Positions 1 to 8,014 of a DNA stretch of 64,000 nt are shown here, piece by piece. The notes beneath the pieces are model-generated. The model did no database searches and was not told where the DNA came from. It saw only the letters and a program-made list of their open reading frames with translations. The number at the start of each line of letters is the position of its first letter. The first letter of the stretch is position 1. This stretch comes from Biomaibacter acetigenes (GTDB lineage Bacteria; Bacillota; Thermosediminibacteria; Thermosediminibacterales; Tepidanaerobacteraceae). The stretch is taken from contig NZ_CP033169.1 of assembly GCF_003691585.1 (NCBI RefSeq), forward strand, positions 1,612,001 to 1,676,000. Reading direction: 5' to 3'. Made by a program: the position numbers and the translations under genes.

Positions 1-163
1 TAAAACTATCAAAACAACCGGAAATGAATATAGATAACAATATTAAAGAAAACAATAAAAAATTGATATTTACCAGGCAATTTCTATTCATGATTTCCTC
101 CGGGAAAATATACTGGTATTTGTTATATTCTCCAAAAAAACGGGATTTCCTTCTAAACAGTAA

Positions 164-187
164 CAAAAAAAAGAGGGATTACCCTCT
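164..187 (-). terminator. Rho-independent terminator of the ATPase gene
   Basis: On the minus strand a 6-bp stem (172-177 with 182-187, four-base loop) is followed by a run of eight T (164-171). The stop codon of the upstream ATPase gene lies inside the 5' arm, so the terminator is tightly coupled to that gene. Nothing else recognisable is seen in 1-163. Confidence 0.8.
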
Positions 188-1301
188 ATTTACTATAGCT
201 TGCAGTATAAGCGTATTTCAATATCCTGGAAAGGGTCAGTTCACGGGTCTCATCAATTTTCTTGAAGTCCATATTTACCACATAATAGCGCTCCAATTCA
301 TCATGTAATTTTTTGGCATGACCCAGGTATTTTACTGCCCTATTAAACAAATCCCAGAACACCGAGTTGTCATAATTTATAACTTCTTCATAACCGTTGA
401 TTTTGGATGAAACCAGTGTCGCATTAAAGTCAAACAACTCGTCTTTATCCCTCATCCTTGCCAGGGCATGCGGTTTTACTGAAGTAACAAATCCAATGCT
501 AAGGTCTTTTATAATAATATGTTCAATCTTTTCCGGTTCCATGGGACAGTGAAAAACATCCACATCAAGGCCTTTAAGAACTGCATTATCCACAATTCTC
601 TTCATCAGTATAGATTTGCCGGTGCCGGGAAAACCCGTTACAATAAAGCGCTTCTGAACATTCCAGAATAACGAGTCAAGATAATGTACAGGGCCATCAT
701 GGGTAATAGCACTGGCAAACATGTTTCTTTGCCTGGACTTTTTATTCTTTTTCGAAACACCATCAAAAGTCTTATCCAGAATTTCATCGACCATATCATT
801 TAAACGATGAACGTCAACGGCGTTATTATATACTTGCTTGAGGTCACCCAATACTATCTGGGCCATTTTTAGGTAGTTATAGGCCCTCTTGTAACAACCG
901 CTTATCTCATTTTGCAAGCCCATTATATGTTCCCTGTTTTGCCTTATTTCTTCTTCATTCCAGTAGCTGCCGAGATTGATTATTTCGTCAACGCAGCCGG
1001 GATACCTGGGGTCCATCATATGAGGAGCCGTGCCATCCAGTAAGGCAATATCTAAATCTGTTATCAGTAACCCGTCGATAGAACCATTGTCTGCGGAACA
1101 GTGTAGAAGTTCAAGATTAAAACCTTGTTTTAACAGGTCCTTTGCTATTTTTTTCATAAATGTTGATTTCCCGACTCCGGGACCACCCTTTATTATCATT
1201 ATCTTCTTTGCATCGCTCCACGGTATTACCTGGTCAAACAAGGATAAGTAACCACACGGCGTATTTCCACCTGGGAAATACCTGATTATACTGCCTTCCA
1301 T
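186..1301 (-). CDS. Dual P-loop ATPase, PRK06851-like family
   Basis: 371 residues with two Walker A motifs, GGPGVGKST (about residues 39-47) and GFPGTGKS (about 223-230), one in each half, so the protein looks like an internal duplication of a P-loop NTPase. The general layout matches a Clostridia/Bacilli family of hypothetical ATPases (PRK06851) of unknown role; this assignment is from memory of the family. No signal peptide or membrane segment is seen. The start is an ATG preceded by a very strong GGAGGGG site that is itself part of an inverted repeat (1306-1353). Confidence 0.75.
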   Translation of the reverse strand: MEGSIIRYFPGGNTPCGYLSLFDQVIPWSDAKKIMIIKGGPGVGKSTFMKKIAKDLLKQGFNLELLHCSADNGSIDGLLITDLDIALLDGTAPHMMDPRYPGCVDEIINLGSYWNEEEIRQNREHIMGLQNEISGCYKRAYNYLKMAQIVLGDLKQVYNNAVDVHRLNDMVDEILDKTFDGVSKKNKKSRQRNMFASAITHDGPVHYLDSLFWNVQKRFIVTGFPGTGKSILMKRIVDNAVLKGLDVDVFHCPMEPEKIEHIIIKDLSIGFVTSVKPHALARMRDKDELFDFNATLVSSKINGYEEVINYDNSVFWDLFNRAVKYLGHAKKLHDELERYYVVNMDFKKIDETRELTLSRILKYAYTASYSK

Positions 1302-1305
1302 TATT

Positions 1306-1353
1306 GTCCCCTCCTTGAAAAATTGGCTATATCTTATAATATTAGGAGGGGAC
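1306..1353 (-). promoter_or_regulatory. Inverted repeat covering the ribosome-binding site of the ATPase gene
   Basis: A perfect 9-bp inverted repeat (1306-1314 and 1345-1353) brackets an AT-rich 30-bp centre. On the minus-strand transcript the arm nearest the start codon is the Shine-Dalgarno sequence itself (GGAGGGGAC), so if the upstream arm is transcribed the site would be hidden in a hairpin. The AT-rich centre also contains -10-like sequences, so it could instead be a DNA operator. Which one applies is not decided by the sequence. Confidence 0.45.
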
Positions 1354-1368
1354 TTTAAAGGTGCCTGT

Positions 1369-1533
1369 TTATATCTCGTAAATTGAAACTACAGCCCTGT
1401 CACCTTCTTTTGAAATCCCAAAAATTACACCCCTATTTTTTAGATTCTTGTTTAAAAAGTCCACCAGTTGATATAATTCATCGCTGTAGTGAAGTTCCTT
1501 TTTGGCCATCAGTTTAAGTTTGTCTTCCTTCAT
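1369..1533 (-). CDS. DUF4264 / YpmA-like small protein
   Basis: 54 residues, start ATG with AAGGAT upstream. The pattern (short basic N-terminus, then LHYSDELYQLVDFLN and a C-terminal GISKEGDRAVVSIYEI) resembles Bacillus YpmA (DUF4264), a small conserved Firmicutes protein of unknown function. It lies 27 bp downstream of surE in the same direction and may be co-transcribed with it. Confidence 0.65.
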   Translation of the reverse strand: MKEDKLKLMAKKELHYSDELYQLVDFLNKNLKNRGVIFGISKEGDRAVVSIYEI

Positions 1534-1560
1534 CTTTTTTATCCTTTCTTGAAAATGATA

Positions 1561-2322
1561 TTATGGTTGTATATTCCATTTTTTTATGATATCAATAATA
1601 TCATATTTGGTCAAATCAAAGTGTATGGGCGTGATGGAAATATAATTATTTCTTACAGCCCACACATCGGAGCCCACATCCTCCATGTTTTCTATAACTT
1701 CACCGGCCAACCAATAATAAGTTCTTCCCCTGGGGTCCTTGCGTTTGTCGAAAGTATTCCTGTATTTTCTTATTCCCAGGTGTGTTATATATACACCGCA
1801 AATATCATTTTCATCCAGAGGCGGTATATTTACATTTAACAGGGAATTCTGCGGAAAATCAAGATTTGTCAATTGCCGGCACAATTTTTGTGCAAAACGG
1901 GCCGGATAATCATAAGTGATATTTTCGTAAGCGGCTATAGAAAAGGCGATGGCCGGTACACCCAGTATAGTGGCTTCTATAGCTGCAGAAACGGTGCCGG
2001 AATAAATGACATCGGTCCCCAGATTCGGGCCCTTATTAATGCCCGATAGCACCATGTCGGGTTTGAAGTCCAGTAAGGATTCCAGTGCAAGCTTGACACA
2101 ATCAGAAGGGGTGCCGTTAACCATCCAGCTGGTGGATTCACAGTGCGGAATACGGGCCTTTTCGACTCTTAACGGTTTATGCATTGTAATGGCATGAGCC
2201 GTTGCACTTCGTTCCCGGTCCGGTGCCACTATGAACACATTGGCTATTTCAGAAATTTTTTCGGCTAGAGTAATTAAACCTTCCGAATATATGCCATCAT
2301 CATTGGTAAGGAGTATATTCAA
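1561..2322 (-). CDS. surE: 5'/3'-nucleotidase SurE
   Basis: 253 residues. SurE family hallmarks are present: N-terminal NILLTNDDG with the metal-binding Asp pair (D8, D9) and SGINKGPNLGTDVIYSGTV in the middle. SurE removes phosphate from nucleoside 5'/3'-monophosphates in the cytoplasm and acts in survival or nucleotide-pool control. The start chosen is TTG at 2322, which gives the usual family N-terminus and sits 6 nt after an AGAGGTG site; an in-frame GTG three codons upstream overlaps that site. It follows the TPR gene directly. Confidence 0.93.
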   Translation of the reverse strand: MNILLTNDDGIYSEGLITLAEKISEIANVFIVAPDRERSATAHAITMHKPLRVEKARIPHCESTSWMVNGTPSDCVKLALESLLDFKPDMVLSGINKGPNLGTDVIYSGTVSAAIEATILGVPAIAFSIAAYENITYDYPARFAQKLCRQLTNLDFPQNSLLNVNIPPLDENDICGVYITHLGIRKYRNTFDKRKDPRGRTYYWLAGEVIENMEDVGSDVWAVRNNYISITPIHFDLTKYDIIDIIKKWNIQP

Positions 2323-2333
2323 ATTTAACACCT

Positions 2334-3515
2334 CTATGCATTAAGAGATTTATTATAGTACTCTATCGCTTTTTCATTATTTCCCAGTTTTTCAAAGCAT
2401 ATTCCCTGCAGTACATAAACATCAAATCCTTTTTCAATTTTGTTCTTTACTTTATCAAGACATTTTAATGCTTCCTGGAACAGTTCTTTTTTGATCAGGC
2501 AATGGGCTTTGTTTATCAAAACATCATCGCTACTTTGTTCTTGCAAAACCCTATCGAAGAGTTTAAGGGCATCGTCGTAATTTTCCAGAGCCATCAGACA
2601 CAGTGCCTTGTTGTTCAGTAGTATTATATCATCCTTTGAGTATTTTTCTGCTTCATTTAAACAATCCAGCGCATTTTTATAGTCCTGCAATTTGTAATGA
2701 CAATATCCTTTATTTCCCAACAAATCAATATTTATAGGGTCTATTTCCAAACCCTTATTACAGTATTCCAGCGCTTCCCTGTAATTGCCCAGGGCTGCCA
2801 GGCAAAGGCCCAGGTTGTTGATGGCTGTTAAATCATACGGATTTTTAGACAAAAAGCTTTTATATATTTCAACGGCTTTTTCATAATTCCCCAGTTTGCT
2901 CAAGACCAGAGCCATATTTAACTTAATAGAATCGTCACCAGGTGAAATTTTCAAGCATTCTTGAAAACAGGCATAGGCGTCCTCTAACTTTTCCTGAGCC
3001 AGTAAACATAACCCTTTTTTATTTAAAATGTGGATCTTATAATCTTGTTTTGCACATTCCAGGGCTCTATTGAAAAATCCCAGAGCTTCGTCAACACGCT
3101 CCTTTTTCATGAGACAACAGCCTGTCCCATATAAACCCAGGCCATTCAGTTCTTTATCAATTATCATAGCCCTGTATTTTGATTCGGCTTTTTCAATTTC
3201 GGCCCTTAAAATATATGTTTCAGCCAGAAAATATTTTATTTCAGCACTTTTGGCATCAATTGCCTCAGCTCTTTCCAATACTTCGGATGCTTTGAAGTAA
3301 TCCTTTAAAAAATAATACAATACTCCTTTCCAGAAGTAAAGTTCTTCACAACACCGATTTTTTAAATAATTATCGACATAATCCAAAGCTTTATTATACC
3401 TACCAGTCCAAAATAATAAACTAATCCAGATTAAGACTACATCCAGCTTCTTTTGCCCTTTATTTCTAGACTTGATAAATTTTAATAAAATGTTATAAGC
3501 CTCTATCTTGCTCAT
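2334..3515 (-). CDS. Tetratricopeptide-repeat protein
   Basis: 393 residues made almost entirely of 34-residue TPR units (for example YLKNPYDL-type turns and repeated A-L-x-Y-x-N-x-A/G-L-x-I-x-P patterns), about ten repeats. No signal peptide or catalytic domain, so it is probably a cytoplasmic protein-protein scaffold. The start is the ATG after GGGGGGATAATA; the open frame extends ten codons further up but without a good site. Immediately upstream of surE. Confidence 0.85.
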   Translation of the reverse strand: MSKIEAYNILLKFIKSRNKGQKKLDVVLIWISLLFWTGRYNKALDYVDNYLKNRCCEELYFWKGVLYYFLKDYFKASEVLERAEAIDAKSAEIKYFLAETYILRAEIEKAESKYRAMIIDKELNGLGLYGTGCCLMKKERVDEALGFFNRALECAKQDYKIHILNKKGLCLLAQEKLEDAYACFQECLKISPGDDSIKLNMALVLSKLGNYEKAVEIYKSFLSKNPYDLTAINNLGLCLAALGNYREALEYCNKGLEIDPINIDLLGNKGYCHYKLQDYKNALDCLNEAEKYSKDDIILLNNKALCLMALENYDDALKLFDRVLQEQSSDDVLINKAHCLIKKELFQEALKCLDKVKNKIEKGFDVYVLQGICFEKLGNNEKAIEYYNKSLNA

Positions 3516-3584
3516 TATTATCCCCCCATTTCTTGCTTCTAACATAATATTCTATTTTTTCCCGTTTTTTCCTCCTGGTTTTAT

Positions 3585-3610
3585 AAAAAAAGTAAGGTTA
3601 CAACCTTACT
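3585..3610 (-). terminator. Rho-independent terminator after the Cys-rich gene
   Basis: Eight-bp stem (3591-3598 with 3603-3610) followed on the minus strand by six T. It lies just after the stop of the 3620-3943 gene and separates it from the TPR-surE unit. Confidence 0.85.
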
Positions 3611-3619
3611 TTATTGAGA

Positions 3620-3943
3620 TTATTTTTTGAAAATATTTTGTTCATATATTTTACAGTTTAAATGGCAGAAATCTCCGGAGCTGTCCATTACTATATTGAG
3701 CAATTCACAGCTTAACCATGTTTTGCTGGATCCCCTTATCAGAAAAGTTTTATGAGGCTTTAGATAACTGCAGGGTTTGTTATTTATTATCCATGGAACA
3801 GGACATCCCCCGCAGGCCCATTTTTTTCTCAAATCTGCGGATTTTAACAAAGCATTGCCAAGGTTACATTTATAAATTATTCCTGTTATGTTTATATACT
3901 GAATAGCTTTATATTTTATTAAAAAAGGGCATTGTATTTTCAT
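3620..3943 (-). CDS. Small cysteine-rich protein of unknown function
   Basis: 107 residues with nine cysteines, including WACGGCPVP in the middle and a C-terminal pair around FCHLNC, a spacing that suggests metal or Fe-S binding. I do not recognise the family. Start ATG with AGGGAGGCTCC upstream. It follows the aminotransferase at 59 bp and ends in its own terminator, so it may be the last gene of the kor operon. Confidence 0.6.
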   Translation of the reverse strand: MKIQCPFLIKYKAIQYINITGIIYKCNLGNALLKSADLRKKWACGGCPVPWIINNKPCSYLKPHKTFLIRGSSKTWLSCELLNIVMDSSGDFCHLNCKIYEQNIFKK

Positions 3944-4002
3944 CTATGGAGCCTCCCTTTTATAATTAAATTATGAGAGGCTTCGGTATATCGTGCATGG
4001 CT

Positions 4003-5196
4003 TCATAAACTAAAAATCTCTGATAGCAATTGTATCCCCTTTTTAATATTTTCATTACTCACTGTAGCAAAGGACAGCCTCATGCTGTTTTTATTGCTTC
4101 CATCTACACAGAAAGATGATCCGGGCACATATATGACCCCTTTTTCCACAGCTTTGGAAAATAATTCGTCGGTGTTCTCCTTTTTATCTAGCGACATCCA
4201 TACAAAAAACCCTCCCTGGGGCTTTGTCCAGGTAGCTACATTCTTGAAATGCCTCTCAATGGACTCAAGCATGATATCCCGCTTTTCTTTATAGTATGAT
4301 AAAATATCTTTCAGGTGGTTTTCCATAAGGTTATTCCTGCAATATTCCGCCACTATAGCCTGGTTCAAGCTGCTGGTATGCAGGTCAGCACCCTGTTTTC
4401 CTATAACCATTTTTCGAATCAGGTCTTTTGGCCCTACAACCCAGGCAACACGAACCCCAGGGCAAAAGGTTTTTGAAAAGGAACTCATGTAGATGACATT
4501 TTCATTACGATCAAGGGCCTTTATTGGTTTTATGTTTTCACCGTCGTATCTCAATGCATTGTATGGATCATCCTCTACTATTAATATCCCGTACTTTTCA
4601 GCGAGTTTTATTATACTGTTTCTTCTGGTTTCTGTAAGAGTCACACCGGAAGGGTTCTGAAAAGTTGGTATTAAATAAATAAATTTGGGCAATATGCCGG
4701 TTTTTTGGCGGTCCTTTAAGATATCTTCTAATATATCGATATCAATGCCCTCCTGGTCCACAGGCACACCGGTCAATTTTGCCTGATATGACTTCAGTGT
4801 ATGAATGCTCCCGGGATAGCTTGGAAGCTCTACTATGACTTCGTCTCCAGGATTGAGCAGGACCTTGCATACAAGGTCCATGCCCTGCTGAGACCCGGAG
4901 GTTATGAGGATGTTTTCAGTTTCACAGTTTATCCCTTGATTTCTGGAATACTGTTTTATTATCTCAATCAAATCGGTATTTCCTTCGGTAGGACTGTATT
5001 GCAAAATGCGTTTCCAGTCTTTTTCCAAGACCTTCAGGAAGCAGTCCTTTAATTCTTTTACAGGAAAAGTGTCCGGTGAGGGGTTGCCCCCTGCTAAAGA
5101 AATTATCCCGGGTTTTACTGCAATCTTTAAAAGCTCTCTGATGGGTGAAGGCGAAAGTTGCTTTATTCTGTCGGAATAAAGCAGTTCAAAATTCAT
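4003..5196 (-). CDS. PLP-dependent aminotransferase, class I/II (2-aminoadipate/aromatic/branched-chain type)
   Basis: 397 residues, fold type I aminotransferase: SPTEGN near residue 68, NPSG at 181-184, EDDPY at 208-212 and the Schiff-base lysine in SFSKT (K242). This is the subgroup also found as the C-terminal domain of MocR regulators, here without a DNA-binding domain. Placed 26 bp after korC, it most likely makes the 2-oxoacid used by the Kor complex from an amino acid such as a branched-chain or aromatic one; the exact substrate cannot be read from the sequence. Confidence 0.9.
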   Translation of the reverse strand: MNFELLYSDRIKQLSPSPIRELLKIAVKPGIISLAGGNPSPDTFPVKELKDCFLKVLEKDWKRILQYSPTEGNTDLIEIIKQYSRNQGINCETENILITSGSQQGMDLVCKVLLNPGDEVIVELPSYPGSIHTLKSYQAKLTGVPVDQEGIDIDILEDILKDRQKTGILPKFIYLIPTFQNPSGVTLTETRRNSIIKLAEKYGILIVEDDPYNALRYDGENIKPIKALDRNENVIYMSSFSKTFCPGVRVAWVVGPKDLIRKMVIGKQGADLHTSSLNQAIVAEYCRNNLMENHLKDILSYYKEKRDIMLESIERHFKNVATWTKPQGGFFVWMSLDKKENTDELFSKAVEKGVIYVPGSSFCVDGSNKNSMRLSFATVSNENIKKGIQLLSEIFSL

Positions 5197-5222
5197 TTTA
5201 CTTCTCCCCCTTCAAATTTATA

Positions 5223-5774
5223 TTAATTAACCAGTTTATAACCCGTTTCGAAAGCTTCAAGGTTTAGATTTTTATACTGAGCCGGGGTATTTTGCTCCAG
5301 CGATTTTTTCAAGCTGTCATAAGACGGAAAACCGGCAATGTTTGCCCTGGATACGCTTAACCCCGCCAGAATGCCAAGGGCAATCATGTTCAATATTTTC
5401 ATGCTATGGAGATTTACCGCGGTACTGGTTATTTGATATCCTATGGCCTTTCCTGAACATTCCCTCTGTTCAATCGTATCGCTGTCAAATATAAGCAGGC
5501 TATCCTTTCCGATTTTGCTGCGGTACATGTCATAAGACTGCTGGGATAAAGCAAGCACCAGGTCGGGTTCCAGCACCTCCGGATATGCCACCTCTTCATC
5601 GGAGATTACCACTTCCGATTTTGAAAATCCTCCACGGGAAGCCACCCCATAGGATTGAGTTTGAACGGCATTTTTACCTTCAAACAAAGCTGCTGCTTCA
5701 CCGATTATCTTGCCTATTAAAATCAAACCCTGACCTCCAACTCCTGCTAAAACAATTTCGGTTCTTGTTTTCAA
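5223..5774 (-). CDS. korC: 2-oxoacid:ferredoxin oxidoreductase, gamma subunit
   Basis: 183 residues, matching the gamma domain of 2-oxoacid:acceptor oxidoreductases, with VLAGVGGQGLILIGKIIGEA at the N-terminus (residues 9-28) and a central GGFSKSEVVISDEEV-like segment. It is the fourth gene of the korDABC cluster, 13 bp after korB. The four-subunit complex oxidatively decarboxylates 2-oxoacids to acyl-CoA and reduces ferredoxin. Whether the substrate is 2-oxoglutarate, 2-oxoisovalerate or another oxoacid is not decided by the sequence. Confidence 0.93.
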   Translation of the reverse strand: MKTRTEIVLAGVGGQGLILIGKIIGEAAALFEGKNAVQTQSYGVASRGGFSKSEVVISDEEVAYPEVLEPDLVLALSQQSYDMYRSKIGKDSLLIFDSDTIEQRECSGKAIGYQITSTAVNLHSMKILNMIALGILAGLSVSRANIAGFPSYDSLKKSLEQNTPAQYKNLNLEAFETGYKLVN

Positions 5775-5787
5775 AAAGATTCCCTCC

Positions 5788-6624
5788 TTATTTTCCGCTT
5801 AAATCCTGTTCCAGATGTGCCGACAGTTCGCGGGCATTTTTTTGTATCCTGGCGTATTTTGTAGAAAAATCAAGTTTATCTTCGTTGGCGAATTCGCCTA
5901 TGGCAAATTTGTTATTATATATATTCCCTTCTTCGAGTTTTGTGGTAGCATTATCCTTCAGCCAATTCATCATATCTACTGGAGATTTCAATTTATTGAA
6001 TCTCCCGTAATATGTAGGGCATATGTTGATAACATCCACTACCGAAAATCCTTTTTTGAGAATGGCATTTTTGATATATTTTTCAAGAAGATTTACATGG
6101 TAAACAGTTGCCCTGGCTACGTAGGGAGCGCCCGCTGCCTTGGCCAGAGCGCATATGTCAAAGGGAGGTTCAACGGAGCCGTACCTCGATGTGCTGGTAA
6201 AACTCGGCTCTGGGGTTGTGCCCGAATACTGGCCGCCGGTCATTCCATAGTTAAAATTGTTGGATATTATTGCAGTGATATCCATATTCCTGCGGGCTGC
6301 ATGGATGAAGTGATTCCCGCCAATAGTTACCCCGTCTCCATCTCCCATAAGGGCAATTACTTTAAGATCAGGATTGACTGCTTTTACGCCTGTGGCCGCT
6401 GCCAGGGCGCGCCCGTGGGTAACATGCAGACTGTTGGTGGAAAGATAGTCGTCAGCCTTTCCCCAGCAGCCTATGCCCGTTACAACCACCACATTTTTTG
6501 GGTCCAGGTCAAGGTCTGCAAAGGCCTGAGCGATAGATTTCAATATTATACCGTTTCCGCACCCTTCACACCAGAAAAAAGGCAACCTATCTTCAATGAT
6601 ATAATCGAAGATATTCTTAGACAT
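5788..6624 (-). CDS. korB: 2-oxoacid:ferredoxin oxidoreductase, beta (thiamine-pyrophosphate) subunit
   Basis: 278 residues. The N-terminal CEGCGNG and the single GIGCWG give the cysteines typical of this subunit's Fe-S cluster, and GDGDGVTIGGNHFIHAARRN is the GDG...N thiamine-pyrophosphate/Mg motif. HGRALAAATGVK is also typical. It overlaps the 3' end of korA by 8 bp, indicating translational coupling. Confidence 0.95.
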   Translation of the reverse strand: MSKNIFDYIIEDRLPFFWCEGCGNGIILKSIAQAFADLDLDPKNVVVVTGIGCWGKADDYLSTNSLHVTHGRALAAATGVKAVNPDLKVIALMGDGDGVTIGGNHFIHAARRNMDITAIISNNFNYGMTGGQYSGTTPEPSFTSTSRYGSVEPPFDICALAKAAGAPYVARATVYHVNLLEKYIKNAILKKGFSVVDVINICPTYYGRFNKLKSPVDMMNWLKDNATTKLEEGNIYNNKFAIGEFANEDKLDFSTKYARIQKNARELSAHLEQDLSGK

Positions 6625-7750
6625 TTTGCAAAACCTCCTTTGCTTTATCTATAATTTCATATGGTGTGATGATAGTGCTGTCAACTTTATTTACACCAAA
6701 TACCGGTTTTCCACTGGAGAGTTTTCTGACCTCGTTTATGATCTGTCCAAGGTTCAACTCGGGAACCAGAACTACTTTTGCCCGGGAAATCAACTCCTGC
6801 ACTTTCCTGTCAGGGAAAGGCCAGATGGTATTTATTTGCAACAAACCTGCTTTTATACCATCTTTTCTCATCATATTTACCGCTTCTCGTGAGCTGCGGG
6901 CGGCAGACCCGAAAGATATAAAAAGTACATCGGCGTCTTTTGTTTCAAATTCCTTTACTATAGAAATTTCGTCGCGATGATCGTATATTTTTTCATAAAG
7001 CCTTCTAATTACTTTATCGGCATTTTGCGAGGTGTTGTTGGGATAACCCGTTTCATCGTGCATTGAACTTGAGGCATGAAAGATATATTCACTTCCGAAA
7101 TAAGCCATTGGGGGCACTTTGTTGTCTCCGGGTTTATAAGGTCTGTATTGTTTTGGATCTCCCTGAGGAAAAGTCCTGTTGATTACCGGAATATCATCTC
7201 TCAAAACCACCTTTTCCCTCATATGGCCCAAAATTTCATCTGATAAAAAGATTACGGGTGTTCTAAATTTTTCTGAAAAATTAAAAGCGTAAATCATAAG
7301 GTCGTAACATTCCTGAACCGAAGTTGGGCACAAGGTTATTATGGCGTGATCGCCATGGGTTCCCCAGCGGGCTTGCATGACATCTGCCTGGGCCGGTTTT
7401 GTGGCAAGGCCGGTACTGGGCCCGCTTCTTTGAACATTAATAACTACACAGGGAGCTTCGGTCATGATGGCCAAACCCAGATTTTCCTGCATCAGGGAAA
7501 ATCCAGGTCCGCTGGTAGCAGTAAAAGCTTTTGCCCCTGCCATGGAGGCTCCGACTAGAGCAGCCATGCTCCCCAGTTCATCTTCCATTTGTATAAAAAC
7601 TCCACCAACGGCAGGCAACCTTTGAGATGCCATTTCAGCGATCTCCGATGAAGGAGTTATGGGATAACCTGCATAAAATCTGGCACCGGCTTTTAGAGCT
7701 CCTTCCAGACAGGCTTCATTGCCCTGTAAAAATTTAACTTCCTGCGTCAA
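6617..7750 (-). CDS. korA: 2-oxoacid:ferredoxin oxidoreductase, alpha subunit
   Basis: 377 residues, starting with the family signature GNEACLEGALKAGARFYAGY and PITPSSEIAE, then ATSGPGFSLMQE. It forms the catalytic core with the beta subunit. Its start is adjacent to the stop of the ferredoxin subunit gene (korD), and korB starts inside its 3' end. Confidence 0.95.
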   Translation of the reverse strand: MTQEVKFLQGNEACLEGALKAGARFYAGYPITPSSEIAEMASQRLPAVGGVFIQMEDELGSMAALVGASMAGAKAFTATSGPGFSLMQENLGLAIMTEAPCVVINVQRSGPSTGLATKPAQADVMQARWGTHGDHAIITLCPTSVQECYDLMIYAFNFSEKFRTPVIFLSDEILGHMREKVVLRDDIPVINRTFPQGDPKQYRPYKPGDNKVPPMAYFGSEYIFHASSSMHDETGYPNNTSQNADKVIRRLYEKIYDHRDEISIVKEFETKDADVLFISFGSAARSSREAVNMMRKDGIKAGLLQINTIWPFPDRKVQELISRAKVVLVPELNLGQIINEVRKLSSGKPVFGVNKVDSTIITPYEIIDKAKEVLQNV

Positions 7751-7957
7751 TTAAACCGCCTCCCTCTTTTCAACAAATATAGCTATCTCGGGGCAGCGTA
7801 GATAGCACCAGTTGCAGCCTATGCAGGCATCAGGAGCAGTAACCCTTGGAACAGTATTAATATTGATTTCAAAAACATTTTTAGGGCAAAAAGCCACACA
7901 TATTCCGCATTTCTTGCATCTTTTTTCATTGATGGAGATTGTGTATTGTTTTTTCAT
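7751..7957 (-). CDS. korD: 2-oxoacid:ferredoxin oxidoreductase, delta (2[4Fe-4S] ferredoxin) subunit
   Basis: 68 residues with two complete four-cysteine cluster motifs, CKKCGICVAFC plus C and CIGCNWCYLRC plus P. It carries electrons from the KorAB centre. The start is the ATG after GGGAGGTTTATT; the frame stays open upstream but runs into the sigma-54 promoter. It is the first gene of the kor operon. Confidence 0.93.
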   Translation of the reverse strand: MKKQYTISINEKRCKKCGICVAFCPKNVFEININTVPRVTAPDACIGCNWCYLRCPEIAIFVEKREAV

Positions 7958-7996
7958 AATAAACCTCCCATTTCTTAAATTACCTAAAATATTTAT

Positions 7997-8012
7997 TGCA
8001 TAAATCATGCCA
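7997..8012 (-). promoter_or_regulatory. Sigma-54 (-24/-12) promoter of the kor operon
   Basis: Minus-strand TGGCATGATTTATGCA fits the sigma-54 consensus TGGCACG-N4-TTGCA with the invariant GG and GC at the exact 10-bp spacing. It begins just after the stop of the sigma-54 activator gene and lies about 40 bp upstream of korD. It predicts that korDABC and the aminotransferase are transcribed by sigma-54 RNA polymerase. Confidence 0.8.
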
Positions 8013-8014
8013 TT

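Noticed and set aside
24-308. 94-codon plus-strand frame at the left edge
   Set aside because: AT-rich, no ribosome-binding site, and it overlaps the terminator and 3' end of the ATPase gene.
5815-6654. 279-codon open frame on the plus strand
   Set aside because: Lies entirely over korB and the end of korA, has no ribosome-binding site or protein-like pattern; korB is unmistakable on the other strand.
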